A stretch of DNA of 39,673 nt from Segatella copri (GCF_002224675.1 NZ_NMPZ01000032.1:1-39673), one strand, 5' to 3'; numbered from the stretch's first letter, positions 30,516 through 39,470 are shown. Notes: generated from the sequence alone by a model not told the origin. Numbers and translations: made by a program.

Positions 30516-33155
30516 ATGGACATAGACAAAAACAAAAGAATCGGTCTTACCGACGAACAAGTAAAACAGAGTAGGGAACAGCATGGCAAAAACGTGCTCA
30601 CCCCTCCTCAACGTACCTCATTATGGAAATTGTATTTGGATAAATATCGCGACCCGATTATCCAGATACTTCTTGTGGCGGCTTTCGTATCCCTCATCCT
30701 TGCTTTTATCGAAAAGAATTTCATGGAAACCATCGGTATCTTCGTGGCAGTTTTCCTTGCTACTACCGTGGGCTTCTATTTTGAGCGCGATGCGGCTAAG
30801 AAGTTTAATCTGCTTACGGCGCTCAGCGAAGAGCAGCCGGTAAAGGTGCGCCGCAATGGTAAGGTGATGGAGATTCCGCGCCACGATGTGGTGGTGGGAG
30901 ATGTGGTGCTCGTGGAAGTGGGCGACGAGGTGCCTGCCGATGGCGAACTCATCGTCTGCAACGACCTGCAGATGAATGAATCTACCCTTACGGGCGAACC
31001 CGTTACCGAGAAATCTCTGGAAGGCGGTGGCGATGGAGCCTATCCTCGCAACGTCATCCTCCGTTCTACCATGGTGATGAATGGTAGGGGCGAGTTCGTG
31101 GTTACTGCCGTGGGCGATGCTACCGAGATTGGTAAGGTGGCGAAGAAATCTACCGAACAGACTTCGGTGGAGACACCGCTTCACATGCAGCTCGATAAGT
31201 TGGCAAAGATGATTTCCAAGGTAGGCTCTGTGGTATCTGTGGCAGCCTTCTTCATCTTCCTGATTCACGATATCCTCACCAACCCGGCATGGGGCGGCAA
31301 GGATTATTTCTATATGGCAGAAATCGTGCTGAAATACTTCATGATGGCTGTTACCCTGATTGTGATGGCGGTGCCTGAGGGATTGCCGATGGCGATTACC
31401 CTTTCTCTGGCGCTCAACATGCGAAGAATGCTGAAGTCGAACAATCTGGTGCGCAAGCTCCATGCCTGCGAAACCATGGGTGCCGTTACCGTGATCTGTA
31501 CCGATAAAACCGGTACGCTTACCCAGAACAAGATGCAGGTGAGCGCCCTGGAACTCAAGCAGGGCGATGAGGCGCTGCTCGATACTGCCATCGCCCTCAA
31601 CTCTACAGCCGAGTTGAATGACGGCAAACCTATCGGAAATCCTACCGAGTCGGCTCTCCTGCTCTGGCTCGATGCCCAGGGCAAGGATTATGAAGAACTC
31701 CGCAAGCAGGTGAACGTGCTCAAGCAGTTGCCTTTCTCTACCGAAAGAAAGATGATGGCAACCTTGGCAGAAGTTGATGGCGAGACCTATCTCTTCGTGA
31801 AGGGTGCGCCTGAAATCGTGATGAAGAAATGCATCATCGAGGATAGAATGCAGAAACAGACAGCTGAAGAACTCGACGAGTGGCAGCATAAGGCTATGAG
31901 AACCCTGGCGTTCGCCTATAAGAAGATAGAAACTTCTATCATGAGAACCTCCAGAACCTCTACTGCCGAAGTGGTAGCGCTTCTCGATGCCAACGACCTT
32001 CAGTTGCAGGCCATTGCAGCCATTGCCGATCCTATCCGTCCGGATGTTCCTGCCGCCGTGCAGGAGTGCCGCCATGCGGGTATCGAAGTAAAAGTGGTTA
32101 CGGGTGATACGGCTGCCACCGCCTTGGAGATAGGCAAGCAGATAGGTGTCTTCGAAGATGAACCTGAGAATATCGGAGCTGATGGCTCTCTGACTTCGCT
32201 CGACCAGCAGATGATTACGGGCGAACAGTGGGAGGCTCTTTCTGACGAAGAGGCTTACGAGCGGGCGAAGGATATCCGAGTGATGAGCCGTGCCCGTCCT
32301 ACCGATAAGCAGCGACTGGTGGCCATGCTCCAGAAGCGTGGCGAGGTGGTTGCCGTAACAGGTGACGGTACCAACGATGCTCCGGCACTTCACTATGCCC
32401 ACGTGGGCTTGTCGCTGGGTTCGGGAACTTCCGTGGCTAAGGAGGCTTCGGATATGACCCTGCTCGATGATTCCTTCAAGTCTATCGCCAACGCCGTAAT
32501 GTGGGGACGCTCGCTCTATCGCAACCTGCAGCGTTTCCTCTTCTTCCAGTTGGTAGTAAACGTGGCAGCCCTCCTGCTGGTGCTTGGCGGCTCTGTCATC
32601 GGAACCGAGATGCCTTTGACGGTTACCCAGATTCTCTGGGTGAACCTTATCATGGATACCTTCGCAGCCCTGGCACTTGCCTCATTGCCTCCATCTCACG
32701 AGGTGATGAAGGATAAACCACGCAAGGCATCCGATTTCATCATCAACAAGAGCATCGGTTTCGGAATCCTGTTCTGCGGCATCGTCTTCTTCCTCGTGAT
32801 GTTTGCCCTGCTGGTTTACTGCGAGCGCAGAGGCAAGGGTGGAGTAGATGTGCATGAACTGACCATGTTCTTCACCACCTTCGTGATGATTCAGTTCTGG
32901 AACCTCTTCAATGCCAAGGCGCTGATGAGTCATCACACCGCCTTCCGCCATTTCCTGAAGGATAAGGGAATGATTCTGGTGCTTGTACTGGTATTGGTGG
33001 GTCAGTGGATCATCGTTACCTTCGGTGGCGAAATGTTCCGCACCACACCATTGTCGCTCCACGAGTGGCTGCTCATCATCGGTTCCACCTCTGTTGTGCT
33101 CTGGGTGGGCGAGCTGTGGAGAGCTTTTAAGAGAATGATAGCAAAGAGAAGATAA
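30516..33155 (+). CDS. Calcium-type P2 ATPase (cation-translocating)
   Basis: I start at ATG 30516 (MDIDKNKRIGLTDEQ), giving 879 residues. Present in order are the cation-transporter N-domain (EQHGKNVLTPP), the actuator TLTGEP, the TM4 ion-site motif PEGLPMAITLSLA, the phosphorylation motif CTDKTGTLTQN, the nucleotide-binding KGAPEIVM, GDGTNDAPAL and the C-terminal membrane bundle (VNLIMDTFAALALAS). The PEGLP motif and size match PMCA/SERCA-like Ca2+ pumps. It exports Ca2+ (or Mn2+) across the inner membrane at the cost of ATP. The ribF gene follows after 65 bases, perhaps in the same transcript. Confidence 0.9.
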   Translation: MDIDKNKRIGLTDEQVKQSREQHGKNVLTPPQRTSLWKLYLDKYRDPIIQILLVAAFVSLILAFIEKNFMETIGIFVAVFLATTVGFYFERDAAKKFNLLTALSEEQPVKVRRNGKVMEIPRHDVVVGDVVLVEVGDEVPADGELIVCNDLQMNESTLTGEPVTEKSLEGGGDGAYPRNVILRSTMVMNGRGEFVVTAVGDATEIGKVAKKSTEQTSVETPLHMQLDKLAKMISKVGSVVSVAAFFIFLIHDILTNPAWGGKDYFYMAEIVLKYFMMAVTLIVMAVPEGLPMAITLSLALNMRRMLKSNNLVRKLHACETMGAVTVICTDKTGTLTQNKMQVSALELKQGDEALLDTAIALNSTAELNDGKPIGNPTESALLLWLDAQGKDYEELRKQVNVLKQLPFSTERKMMATLAEVDGETYLFVKGAPEIVMKKCIIEDRMQKQTAEELDEWQHKAMRTLAFAYKKIETSIMRTSRTSTAEVVALLDANDLQLQAIAAIADPIRPDVPAAVQECRHAGIEVKVVTGDTAATALEIGKQIGVFEDEPENIGADGSLTSLDQQMITGEQWEALSDEEAYERAKDIRVMSRARPTDKQRLVAMLQKRGEVVAVTGDGTNDAPALHYAHVGLSLGSGTSVAKEASDMTLLDDSFKSIANAVMWGRSLYRNLQRFLFFQLVVNVAALLLVLGGSVIGTEMPLTVTQILWVNLIMDTFAALALASLPPSHEVMKDKPRKASDFIINKSIGFGILFCGIVFFLVMFALLVYCERRGKGGVDVHELTMFFTTFVMIQFWNLFNAKALMSHHTAFRHFLKDKGMILVLVLVLVGQWIIVTFGGEMFRTTPLSLHEWLLIIGSTSVVLWVGELWRAFKRMIAKRR

Positions 33156-33220
33156 TCCACCGATATCATCTTAAGATATAATTCAGGATTCTTCTTTAGA
33201 TATAAATGATATAAGATAGA

Positions 33221-34159
33221 ATGAATACAATATATTACAATGATACCGTTCAGTTGCAGCCTTGTGTGGCAACGATCGGTTTCTTCGACGGGGTGCATCG
33301 TGGACATCAGTTCCTGATTCATCATCTCGTAGAGACAGCACGAAAGGATGGCTTGCAATCCACCGTCATCACTTTCGATGCGCATCCTCGCAAGGTATTG
33401 CAGGCGGATTATCAGCCTGAGATGCTGAGCACGCTCGATTCCAAACTGCTGCTGCTTTCGAAGACGGAAGTGGATAATGCCGTGGTGCTGCATTTCGACA
33501 AGGCGATGGCTGCGATGTCGGCAAGAGAGTTTATGCAGCAGGTGCTCCACGACCATCTCAACGTAAGGAAACTCTTCATCGGCTACGACCATCGCTTCGG
33601 TCACAACCGCGAGGAGACTTTCGAGGATTACGTGCGCTATGGCAAGGAGATGGGCATTGAGGTAATCAGGAACGAAGCCTTCCAGATAGACGGCATCAAT
33701 ATCTCTTCTTCCGTAATCCGCTCTTTCCTGAAAGAGGGAGAAGTGGAGATGGCAGCCCAGTGCCTCGGTTTCCCTTATACCATCATCGGAAAGGTGGTGA
33801 ACGGATTCCATGAAGGCAGAAAGCTCGGTTTCCCTACTGCCAATCTCGATATCTCTCACTTCGGACAGATGATTCCTGCCCCTGGCGTCTATGCCGTAAA
33901 GGTAAGACTGGAGAACTCGGTGGTATGGAAGCGGGGAATGATGAATGTGGGCAACCGTCCTACCTTCAATGGTAAGCAGATAACCCTGGAGACGCATATC
34001 TTCAATTTTGATGGCGACATCTACGACCAGCTCCTGCTGGTAGGCTTCGTGAAGCGAATAAGGGGCGAACAGAAGTTTGACGGTCCCGAGGAGTTGGCGG
34101 CGCAACTGAAGGTGGATGAGCAGACCGTGCTGGATCTCTTCGAAAAGGAAGCGAAATGA
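33221..34159 (+). CDS. ribF: Bifunctional riboflavin kinase/FMN adenylyltransferase
   Basis: The 312-residue protein has the N-terminal adenylyltransferase (FAD synthetase) domain with GFFDGVHRGHQ, its nucleotidyltransferase HxGH-type motif, and SSSVIRSFLKEG near residue 165. The C-terminal flavokinase domain has GRKLGFPTANLD, PAPGVYAVKV and NVGNRPTF followed by ETHIFNFDGDIYD. It converts riboflavin to FMN and then FAD in the cytoplasm. Full length and all motifs are intact. It is followed after 51 bases by a CPBP protease gene. Confidence 0.95.
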   Translation: MNTIYYNDTVQLQPCVATIGFFDGVHRGHQFLIHHLVETARKDGLQSTVITFDAHPRKVLQADYQPEMLSTLDSKLLLLSKTEVDNAVVLHFDKAMAAMSAREFMQQVLHDHLNVRKLFIGYDHRFGHNREETFEDYVRYGKEMGIEVIRNEAFQIDGINISSSVIRSFLKEGEVEMAAQCLGFPYTIIGKVVNGFHEGRKLGFPTANLDISHFGQMIPAPGVYAVKVRLENSVVWKRGMMNVGNRPTFNGKQITLETHIFNFDGDIYDQLLLVGFVKRIRGEQKFDGPEELAAQLKVDEQTVLDLFEKEAK

Positions 34160-34210
34160 TAGCAAGAATGCTATTAACTATAAAACAGTTAATTATAAAC
34201 TATAAAAGCA

Positions 34211-35044
34211 ATGGCAAAGATTAATTTAAAGAGAGGTTTGACGGATGTAGTCCTCTACCTTATTATATTTATAGTAGTACAAATCATCATGATGTATGCC
34301 GGTGCAGGAATCTGGGCAGGCATCAAGGGCGAAGGTTATCAGGCAACGCTTCAGGCAGCAAGTACGGGCGGTAACGCCATTCTTGCGGCGCTTGTTTCTG
34401 CGTTCAGCAGTGTCATCACCCTCATCATCTTCCTGAAGACGAAGTGGACGCCGCTTACCCGCAGTTATCTGCTTTCCAAGCCTTGGGGCACGCTTCTCTG
34501 GGTGGCATTGTTCTCCCTGGGAACCATCATCCCCCTGTCGTTCCTCTATGAGCAGCTGGGCATTGAGATGGATGAGAATACTCAGCAGATAATCACCTCG
34601 ATGATGAAGGAGCCTTGGGGCTATGTAGCAGTCGGCATCCTGGCGCCTCTTGCCGAGGAGGTCGTGTTCCGTGGAGCCATCCTCCGCACCCTGCTGGGCA
34701 TCATGAGCAAGAAGAACCATTGGGTTGCCATCATGATTTCTGCTGCCATCTTCGGAGTGGTTCATGCCAATCTGGCACAGTTTATCAATGCCCTCCTGAT
34801 GGGCTTGCTTCTGGGATGGATGTATTATCGCACTGGCAGTCTTGTTCCGGGCATCCTGCTCCACTGGGTGAACAATACGATGGCGTATGTACTTACCAAC
34901 ATCATGCCGCAGAGCGACGGCAAGCTCATCGACCTCTTCCATGGCGATGAGAAGACTGTATATTATGCCGTAGGCTTCTCTCTCTGCATTATGATTCCAA
35001 GTTTTATACAGATGATTATCAGATTAAAGAAAGCAAAGGCTTAA
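34211..35044 (+). CDS. CPBP-family intramembrane glutamic endopeptidase
   Basis: The 277-residue membrane protein has about seven to eight hydrophobic segments and the conserved CPBP/Abi active-site pattern: EEVVFRG (two catalytic Glu and Arg), FGVVHAN (His) and a late LLHWVNNTMAY (His and Asn). Relatives process prenylated proteins, bacteriocin-related peptides or act in self-immunity; the substrate here is unknown. It lies downstream of ribF and ends in a strong terminator, so it probably shares that transcript. Confidence 0.9.
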   Translation: MAKINLKRGLTDVVLYLIIFIVVQIIMMYAGAGIWAGIKGEGYQATLQAASTGGNAILAALVSAFSSVITLIIFLKTKWTPLTRSYLLSKPWGTLLWVALFSLGTIIPLSFLYEQLGIEMDENTQQIITSMMKEPWGYVAVGILAPLAEEVVFRGAILRTLLGIMSKKNHWVAIMISAAIFGVVHANLAQFINALLMGLLLGWMYYRTGSLVPGILLHWVNNTMAYVLTNIMPQSDGKLIDLFHGDEKTVYYAVGFSLCIMIPSFIQMIIRLKKAKA

Positions 35045-35087
35045 TGAATATTCAGAAAGCAAAAGTTTTAAATATAGATAAACTAGT

Positions 35088-35118
35088 AAAAAGGTTACCT
35101 GAATGGGTAGCCTTTTTT
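35088..35118 (+). terminator. Terminator after the CPBP protease gene
   Basis: AAAAAGGTTACC pairs with GGGTAGCCTTTTTT around a 5-base loop. It is followed by the separate PP2C-like gene. Confidence 0.85.
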
Positions 35119-35150
35119 CAGATATATAAACAGATATATAAGTAGATTGT

Positions 35151-36047
35151 ATGAAGATTATAGAAAGCAGTATCATAGGAAAGAAGAGCCCTGAGACTTG
35201 TGAGGATGGAATGGTAGTTACCGATGATTTCATCGCAGTGATTGATGGCAGTACGAGCAAGACTCCGAAGCATCTCAATCCTGATATGAAGAACGGAAGA
35301 TATGCCATGATGCTTATCTCGGAGTATATTCGTGAGGAGTTGAAAGCGGATGCCTCGGTGGATGATTTCTGCCAGGGCGTAACGGCGTATATATATAATA
35401 AAGTGTATGAAAAGCTAGGGGTGGAAGAGCGGTTGAAGGAGCATCCGGAAGAGCGGCTTACCGCCTCGGCTATCCTTTATAGCCGGATAAGAAATGAAGT
35501 CTGGATGGTGGGCGATTGCCAGGCCATCATTGATGGAAAGCTTTATGAGAACGGCAAGCCTTATGAGCAGGAGATTGCCAGAAAGAGGGTAGAACTGATA
35601 GAGCAGGGCCTTTCGCCTGCTGAGGCTAGAAAGCAGATAGAGCCATTATTGATCGAGGCGATGCTTTCCGGGCAGAACCAGACCTATACGGTTATCGATG
35701 GATTTCCTATCTATCGGGAGGGAGTGAAGGTTGTCTCGGTTTCAGATTCTTGTTCTGTTTCTGATTCTGTTCCAATATCAGATTCTGTCCCAGCATCAGA
35801 TTCTGTTCCTTGCTCTGACTCCGTTTCTGCATCAGGTACAATTTTTGTCTCTTCCTCCGAGATTGTATTGGCAAGCGATGGCTATCCGTTCCTGGAGCCA
35901 ACCTTGGCAGCGAGCGAGGCGGCATTGGCAGAGCAGATTGCCAACGACCCTCAGAACATCCATTCCTTTATCGCCACCAAGGGCATTGTTGAGGGCAATA
36001 AGAGCTTCGATGATAGAACTTATATCCGATTTTCGGTTGAAAAATAA
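35151..36047 (+). CDS. PP2C-like phosphatase-fold protein with Ser-Asp repeat insert
   Basis: The 298-residue protein has the metal-binding pattern of PP2C phosphatases in degenerate form: SPETCEDGMVVTDDFIAVIDGS (first Asp), WMVGDCQAIIDG (GD), EIVLASDGYPFL (SDG) and FDDRTYIRF (terminal DD). Between residues 195 and 235 an insert of SDSVP-type repeats (VSDSVPISDSVPASDSVP) splits the domain and is likely flexible and variable. The protein is cytoplasmic with no signal peptide. Substrates are unknown. A terminator follows at 36048. Confidence 0.7.
   Translation: MKIIESSIIGKKSPETCEDGMVVTDDFIAVIDGSTSKTPKHLNPDMKNGRYAMMLISEYIREELKADASVDDFCQGVTAYIYNKVYEKLGVEERLKEHPEERLTASAILYSRIRNEVWMVGDCQAIIDGKLYENGKPYEQEIARKRVELIEQGLSPAEARKQIEPLLIEAMLSGQNQTYTVIDGFPIYREGVKVVSVSDSCSVSDSVPISDSVPASDSVPCSDSVSASGTIFVSSSEIVLASDGYPFLEPTLAASEAALAEQIANDPQNIHSFIATKGIVEGNKSFDDRTYIRFSVEK
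35744..35840 (+). repeat. Degenerate 15-bp tandem repeats coding for SDSVP units
   Basis: TCAGATTCTGTTCC-like units recur about five times in frame with the PP2C-like gene. Units differ by single substitutions. Unit number is likely to vary between strains. Confidence 0.7.
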
Positions 36048-36084
36048 AACACGGACAAATTCAATTTGTCCGTGTTATTTTTTT
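36048..36084 (+). terminator. Terminator after the PP2C-like gene
   Basis: AACACGGACAAATT pairs with AATTTGTCCGTGTT and is followed by a run of T's. It marks the end of the conserved chromosome before the integration module. Confidence 0.9.
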
Positions 36085-36211
36085 TATGACTTCTGACCCA
36101 AGAAACGGTGAGTTTTGGGGAAGAAAACTATGAGTTACCTTGATTAACATAAAGCACTAAAGCAGCCAAAGGAGAATAAGAGAGGTTGGAACGTAAACAG
36201 TTGGGAATGAG

Positions 36212-36343
36212 TAGATTTGCACAAAGTTGCCAAATCGGCATAAAGCAAGCGAGTGAGGAATATTGAAGTAGTTCAGTTACTAAATCGTGAGCCACAGTTA
36301 CCTATGCAAAGCAGGTAACAATGCGGAAAGGCAACTTTGTGCA
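36212..36343 (+). other. Promoter-linked long stem structure upstream of the integrase gene
   Basis: TGCACAAAGTTGCC (36218-36231) is the exact complement of GGCAACTTTGTGCA (36330-36343) across 98 bases. Inside, GTTACC (36297-36302) pairs with GGTAAC (36314-36319). A -7 box TAGATTTG (36212-36219) lies at the left edge, so a transcript could start in the stem. It may be an attachment site, a recombination-directing structure or a small RNA. The 36085-36211 stretch shows nothing else I can name. Confidence 0.5.
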
Positions 36344-36406
36344 TCAACGGATTTTATTGCGCTGATTCTCAATGTTTTGCGTATCAAGGAACGCTTACAA
36401 AATGAT

Positions 36407-36414
36407 TATATTTG
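36407..36414 (+). promoter_or_regulatory. -7 box of the first integrase gene
   Basis: TATATTTG fits TAnnTTTG, 22 bases before ATG 36436, leaving a short leader of about 15 nt. Confidence 0.6.
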
Positions 36415-36435
36415 CACACTCAAAATGTAAGCGTT

Positions 36436-37668
36436 ATGAAAATCGAAAAATTCAAGGTGTTGCTCTACCTAAAAAAGAGCGGAATGGACAAGAACGGAAA
36501 AGCTCCCATCATGGGACGCATCACGGTGAACAGGACTATGGCGCAGTTCTCCTGCAAGTTGTCTTGCACTCCATCGCTTTGGAATCCTCGTGCCAGCCGA
36601 TTGGAGGGCAAGAGCAAGGAAGCCGTGGAGACCAACAAGGACATCGAGCAGTTGTTGCTTTCCATCCAAAAGGCTTTCGATGTGCTTGTGGAAAAGAGAA
36701 CGGACTTCGAGGCTAAGGATGTCAAGGAGACTTTGCAGGGCAGCGTCAAGACACAGACCACCCTTCTCTCCTTCGTGGACGAGCATATCAGCGAACTCAG
36801 CACCCATGAGGGCATCGATATGTCGAAGAGCAGTGTCTGGACTTACAGAAAGATTCGCAAGAATCTCGCTGAGTTCATCGGGGAGAAGTATAGGTTGACT
36901 GATTTGGCTTTCGGACAGCTGACCGAGCCTTTCATCAGTGACTTTCACCATTACTTGCTTGACGAGAAAGGCTTTTCATCAGGAACCATCACCATCTATG
37001 TGTCGCTCTTCAAGAAGATGTGCCGCATCGCCTTTGAGCGAGGCTTGTGCAAGAACCTGCTGTTCGCCCATTATCGGGTTGGCACTCCAAAGGTTACGAC
37101 ACCCAAGGCTCTCAGTATGTCTGATTTCATAAAAATCCGTGATGCGGAACTACCCGAAGACAAGCCGAGACTATCCGTTAGCCGTGACCTGTTTCTTTTC
37201 GCCTGCTATGCAGGAACAGCCTTCATAGACACCGTTTCCATCACGAAAGCCAATGTCAAGGTGTTGGAGGATGGCGACAAATGGCTCATCTATAACCGCA
37301 AGAAGACCGGAACACTTGCCAGGGTGAAACTCCTGCCCGAGGCGTTGGAGCTGATGGCGAAATACGAGGACGGGGCAAGAGATACCCTTTTCCCATTGCT
37401 GAGCACGAATCGTGTTCGTATCGATCTTATCACCATCTGCAAGTTGGCGGAAACGAGCAAGACCTATTCCTACCATTCGGGACGACACTCGTTCGCCAGC
37501 CTCATTACGCTGGAGGCAGGTGTGCCGATGGAGCCCATCTGCAAGATGCTCGGTCACAAGGATGTGAAGATGACGCAGCGGTATGCGAGAGTGACCCAAA
37601 AGAAGCTGTTTGAGGACATGGACAAGTTCATCGCTGCAACCGAGAAGGACTTTATTCTCGCATTATGA
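36436..37668 (+). CDS. Tyrosine recombinase/integrase (Bacteroidota mobile-element type), first of two
   Basis: The 410-residue protein starts at ATG 36436 (MKIEKFKVLLYLKKSG). It has the N-terminal Arm-binding SAM-like region (FSCKLSCTPSLWNPRASRL), the core-binding domain (TLLSFVDEHISELS...) and the catalytic domain with HSGRHSFAS (H-x-x-R), LGHKDVKMTQRYARV (His, then Tyr nucleophile). The position of the first catalytic Arg is not Arg but Ala in CYAGTAFID, the alteration known from the IntDOT group. It would integrate and excise a conjugative or mobilizable element. It is followed 63 bases later by a second recombinase. Confidence 0.9.
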   Translation: MKIEKFKVLLYLKKSGMDKNGKAPIMGRITVNRTMAQFSCKLSCTPSLWNPRASRLEGKSKEAVETNKDIEQLLLSIQKAFDVLVEKRTDFEAKDVKETLQGSVKTQTTLLSFVDEHISELSTHEGIDMSKSSVWTYRKIRKNLAEFIGEKYRLTDLAFGQLTEPFISDFHHYLLDEKGFSSGTITIYVSLFKKMCRIAFERGLCKNLLFAHYRVGTPKVTTPKALSMSDFIKIRDAELPEDKPRLSVSRDLFLFACYAGTAFIDTVSITKANVKVLEDGDKWLIYNRKKTGTLARVKLLPEALELMAKYEDGARDTLFPLLSTNRVRIDLITICKLAETSKTYSYHSGRHSFASLITLEAGVPMEPICKMLGHKDVKMTQRYARVTQKKLFEDMDKFIAATEKDFILAL

Positions 37669-37731
37669 ACAAGGCTTTCAACTTTTCTTTTTACAGTTCA
37701 ACTACATTATTATATTATAAGGACAACAACT

Positions 37732-38928
37732 ATGAGCAGAAGTACATTTTCAATTTTGCCTTACATCAACAGACAGAAGGTGAAGGCAGACGGAACAGCC
37801 AACATACTTTGCCGCATCACCGTTGACGGCAAAAGCGCAGCCATTTCCACAGGCATATCCTGTACACCACAGGAGTGGAATGCCAAGAAGGGAGAGGTAC
37901 GGAACGCAAGGGACAGCGGACGATTGGCAGGTTTCCTTGCTGAGGTCAAGGATAAATACAACTCACTTCTTACCGCCAATGGCATCATCACCGTGGAAAT
38001 GCTGAAGGCTGTGTTGAAGGACAAGGACACGACAGGAAGGTTCTTGCTGAGCTTTGGTGATACCATCGTGGAATGGTATCGAACCGCAAAAGCCAGACAG
38101 ACCTTTCTGCACAAGCGGACATGGCAGAAGAACCTGAGAGCCTTTGTCCATTTGTTGGATAAGGACGACATCGCCTTTGAGGACATAGACGAGAATTTCG
38201 GGGAGGAATACAAACTATTCCTGAAACGAGACCAGGGACGCATCGACAGCTACGTGAACCATTGCCTTCTCTGGCTGAACATGTTGATGTACAAGGCAGT
38301 GGACAGGAGCATTATCCGCTTCAATCCCATAGCCAAGATAGGGTATGAGAAGAAGGCAGCCCCGAAGATGACCCATATCAGCAAGGCAGACTTCATCAAG
38401 ATGCTCTCTACTCCGATGGCTGACGAGCGAACGGAGCTTGCACGCAGATGTTTCATTTTTGCCTCGCTCACCTCCTTATCCTATATAGATGTAAAGAAAC
38501 TGTACCCTCACCATATCAGTGAGAACTCCGAGGGTAGGAAGTTCATCCGCAAGGAAAGAGAGAAGACAGGCGTGGAGTTCTTCGTGCCGCTCCATCCGAT
38601 AGCCGAGAAGATTCTTTCGCTCTACAATACCACGGACGACAGCAAGCCTGTTTTTCCACTGGGTGAGAAGAAAGACATCTATCTTGATGTGCATACCCTT
38701 GGAATGGTGCTTGGCATAAGTAATAAGTTGGGATTCCACGCCAGCCGCCATACATTCGGAGTCTTGATGCTCAACGAGGACATTCCCATCGGCAGCATAG
38801 CCAAGATGATGGGACACGCAGACATCACAAGCACACAGGTCTATGCGCAGGTGACGGAGCAGAAGATTTCAAATGACATGAATAAGCTTATTGCCAAGCG
38901 AGAAAGGAACAAAAATCCAATGGCATAG
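37732..38928 (+). CDS. Tyrosine recombinase/integrase, second of two
   Basis: The 398-residue protein has the same layout: N-terminal Arm-binding domain (AAISTGISCTPQEWNAKKGE), core-binding domain, then a catalytic domain with ASLTSLSYIDVKKLYP (Ser/Leu at the first-Arg position), LGFHASRHTFGVLML (H-x-x-R), MMGHADITSTQVYAQVT (His and Tyr). It is about 35 percent or less identical in appearance to the first, so it is not a recent duplicate. Tandem recombinases of this kind flank one end of Bacteroidota integrative elements. A hairpin (38952-38970) follows the stop. Confidence 0.9.
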   Translation: MSRSTFSILPYINRQKVKADGTANILCRITVDGKSAAISTGISCTPQEWNAKKGEVRNARDSGRLAGFLAEVKDKYNSLLTANGIITVEMLKAVLKDKDTTGRFLLSFGDTIVEWYRTAKARQTFLHKRTWQKNLRAFVHLLDKDDIAFEDIDENFGEEYKLFLKRDQGRIDSYVNHCLLWLNMLMYKAVDRSIIRFNPIAKIGYEKKAAPKMTHISKADFIKMLSTPMADERTELARRCFIFASLTSLSYIDVKKLYPHHISENSEGRKFIRKEREKTGVEFFVPLHPIAEKILSLYNTTDDSKPVFPLGEKKDIYLDVHTLGMVLGISNKLGFHASRHTFGVLMLNEDIPIGSIAKMMGHADITSTQVYAQVTEQKISNDMNKLIAKRERNKNPMA

Positions 38929-38951
38929 ACCTGCCATAAAGCAACGTTCCT

Positions 38952-38970
38952 TGGAGGCTTTGCGCCTCCA
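38952..38970. repeat. TGGAGGC/GCCTCCA hairpin after the recombinase genes
   Basis: TGGAGGC (38952-38958) and GCCTCCA (38964-38970) flank a 5-base loop. There is no T-run. It may act with the larger stem-loop at 39081-39127 as the border between convergent genes. Confidence 0.55.
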
Positions 38971-39080
38971 GCCACTTGGGCGAACCTCCGCAGTGTGTTT
39001 TAGCATGGTATTAGATTTTATACAGACCATACGGAGAACACTCGGCAAACACGACCAACTCGGTATCGCCAATAAAACGA

Positions 39081-39127
39081 GGCGACAACCTATAACAGCC
39101 ACACTCGGTAAGTTATACGTTGTCGCC
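39081..39127. repeat. Large stem-loop GGCGACAAC/GTTGTCGCC
   Basis: GGCGACAAC (39081-39089) pairs with 39119-39127 and TATAAC (39091-39096) with GTTATA (39112-39117). ACTCGG occurs three times nearby (about 39037, 39058 and 39103). The plus side is followed by TTGTTCTTTT, so termination is possible; an attachment or recombinase-binding site is the alternative. Confidence 0.6.
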
Positions 39128-39161
39128 TTGTTCTTTTCACACACTCATCAATGACATTCTC

Positions 39162-39470
39162 CTACAAGCCCTTCATTCGGTACGCCTCACGATAGTTAGC
39201 CATCAGAATCTTCTGAATGTCGGACTCGCGGTAGAGTATCTTTCCGCCAAGCTGGATATACGGGATGACACCGTTGTTTCGGTAGTCCTGCAGGGTTCTT
39301 CGGCTCAGTTGCAGCCTGGCACAAAGCTCCTTGTCCGTCATGAAGCGCTCACCGTCAAGCATGGGGCGGTAGTTCATCACGGCACGTTCAAAATTGTCAA
39401 CCATTCGGTTGAGGTGGTTCACGATGTGGGTCATCCACTCGCTGTTTCTTGTCATTACTTCATTGCTCAT
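39162..39470 (-). CDS. Helix-turn-helix protein of the excisionase type
   Basis: The 102-residue protein carries a C-terminal MerR/excisionase-like helix-turn-helix (FMTDKELCARLQLSRRTLQD, then YRNNGVIPYIQLGGKILYRE), and a mostly helical N-terminus. Proteins like this sit beside the recombinases of Bacteroidota conjugative and mobilizable elements and help excision or regulate transfer. It is on the opposite strand to the recombinases, convergent with them. The partial gene upstream on the same strand (39553 to window end) encodes a related protein and may form an operon with it (82-base gap). Confidence 0.85.
   Translation of the reverse strand: MSNEVMTRNSEWMTHIVNHLNRMVDNFERAVMNYRPMLDGERFMTDKELCARLQLSRRTLQDYRNNGVIPYIQLGGKILYRESDIQKILMANYREAYRMKGL

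Noticed and set aside
30621..32402. 593-codon minus-strand ORF opposite the Ca2+-type ATPase gene
   Set aside because: It is an antisense shadow: the plus strand encodes an intact P-type ATPase with all motifs, and the shadow is rich in His, Arg and Leu with no recognisable domain.
33002..34165. 387-codon minus-strand ORF opposite ribF
   Set aside because: ribF is full length with all motifs on the plus strand; the reverse frame crosses the gene boundary and shows no domain.
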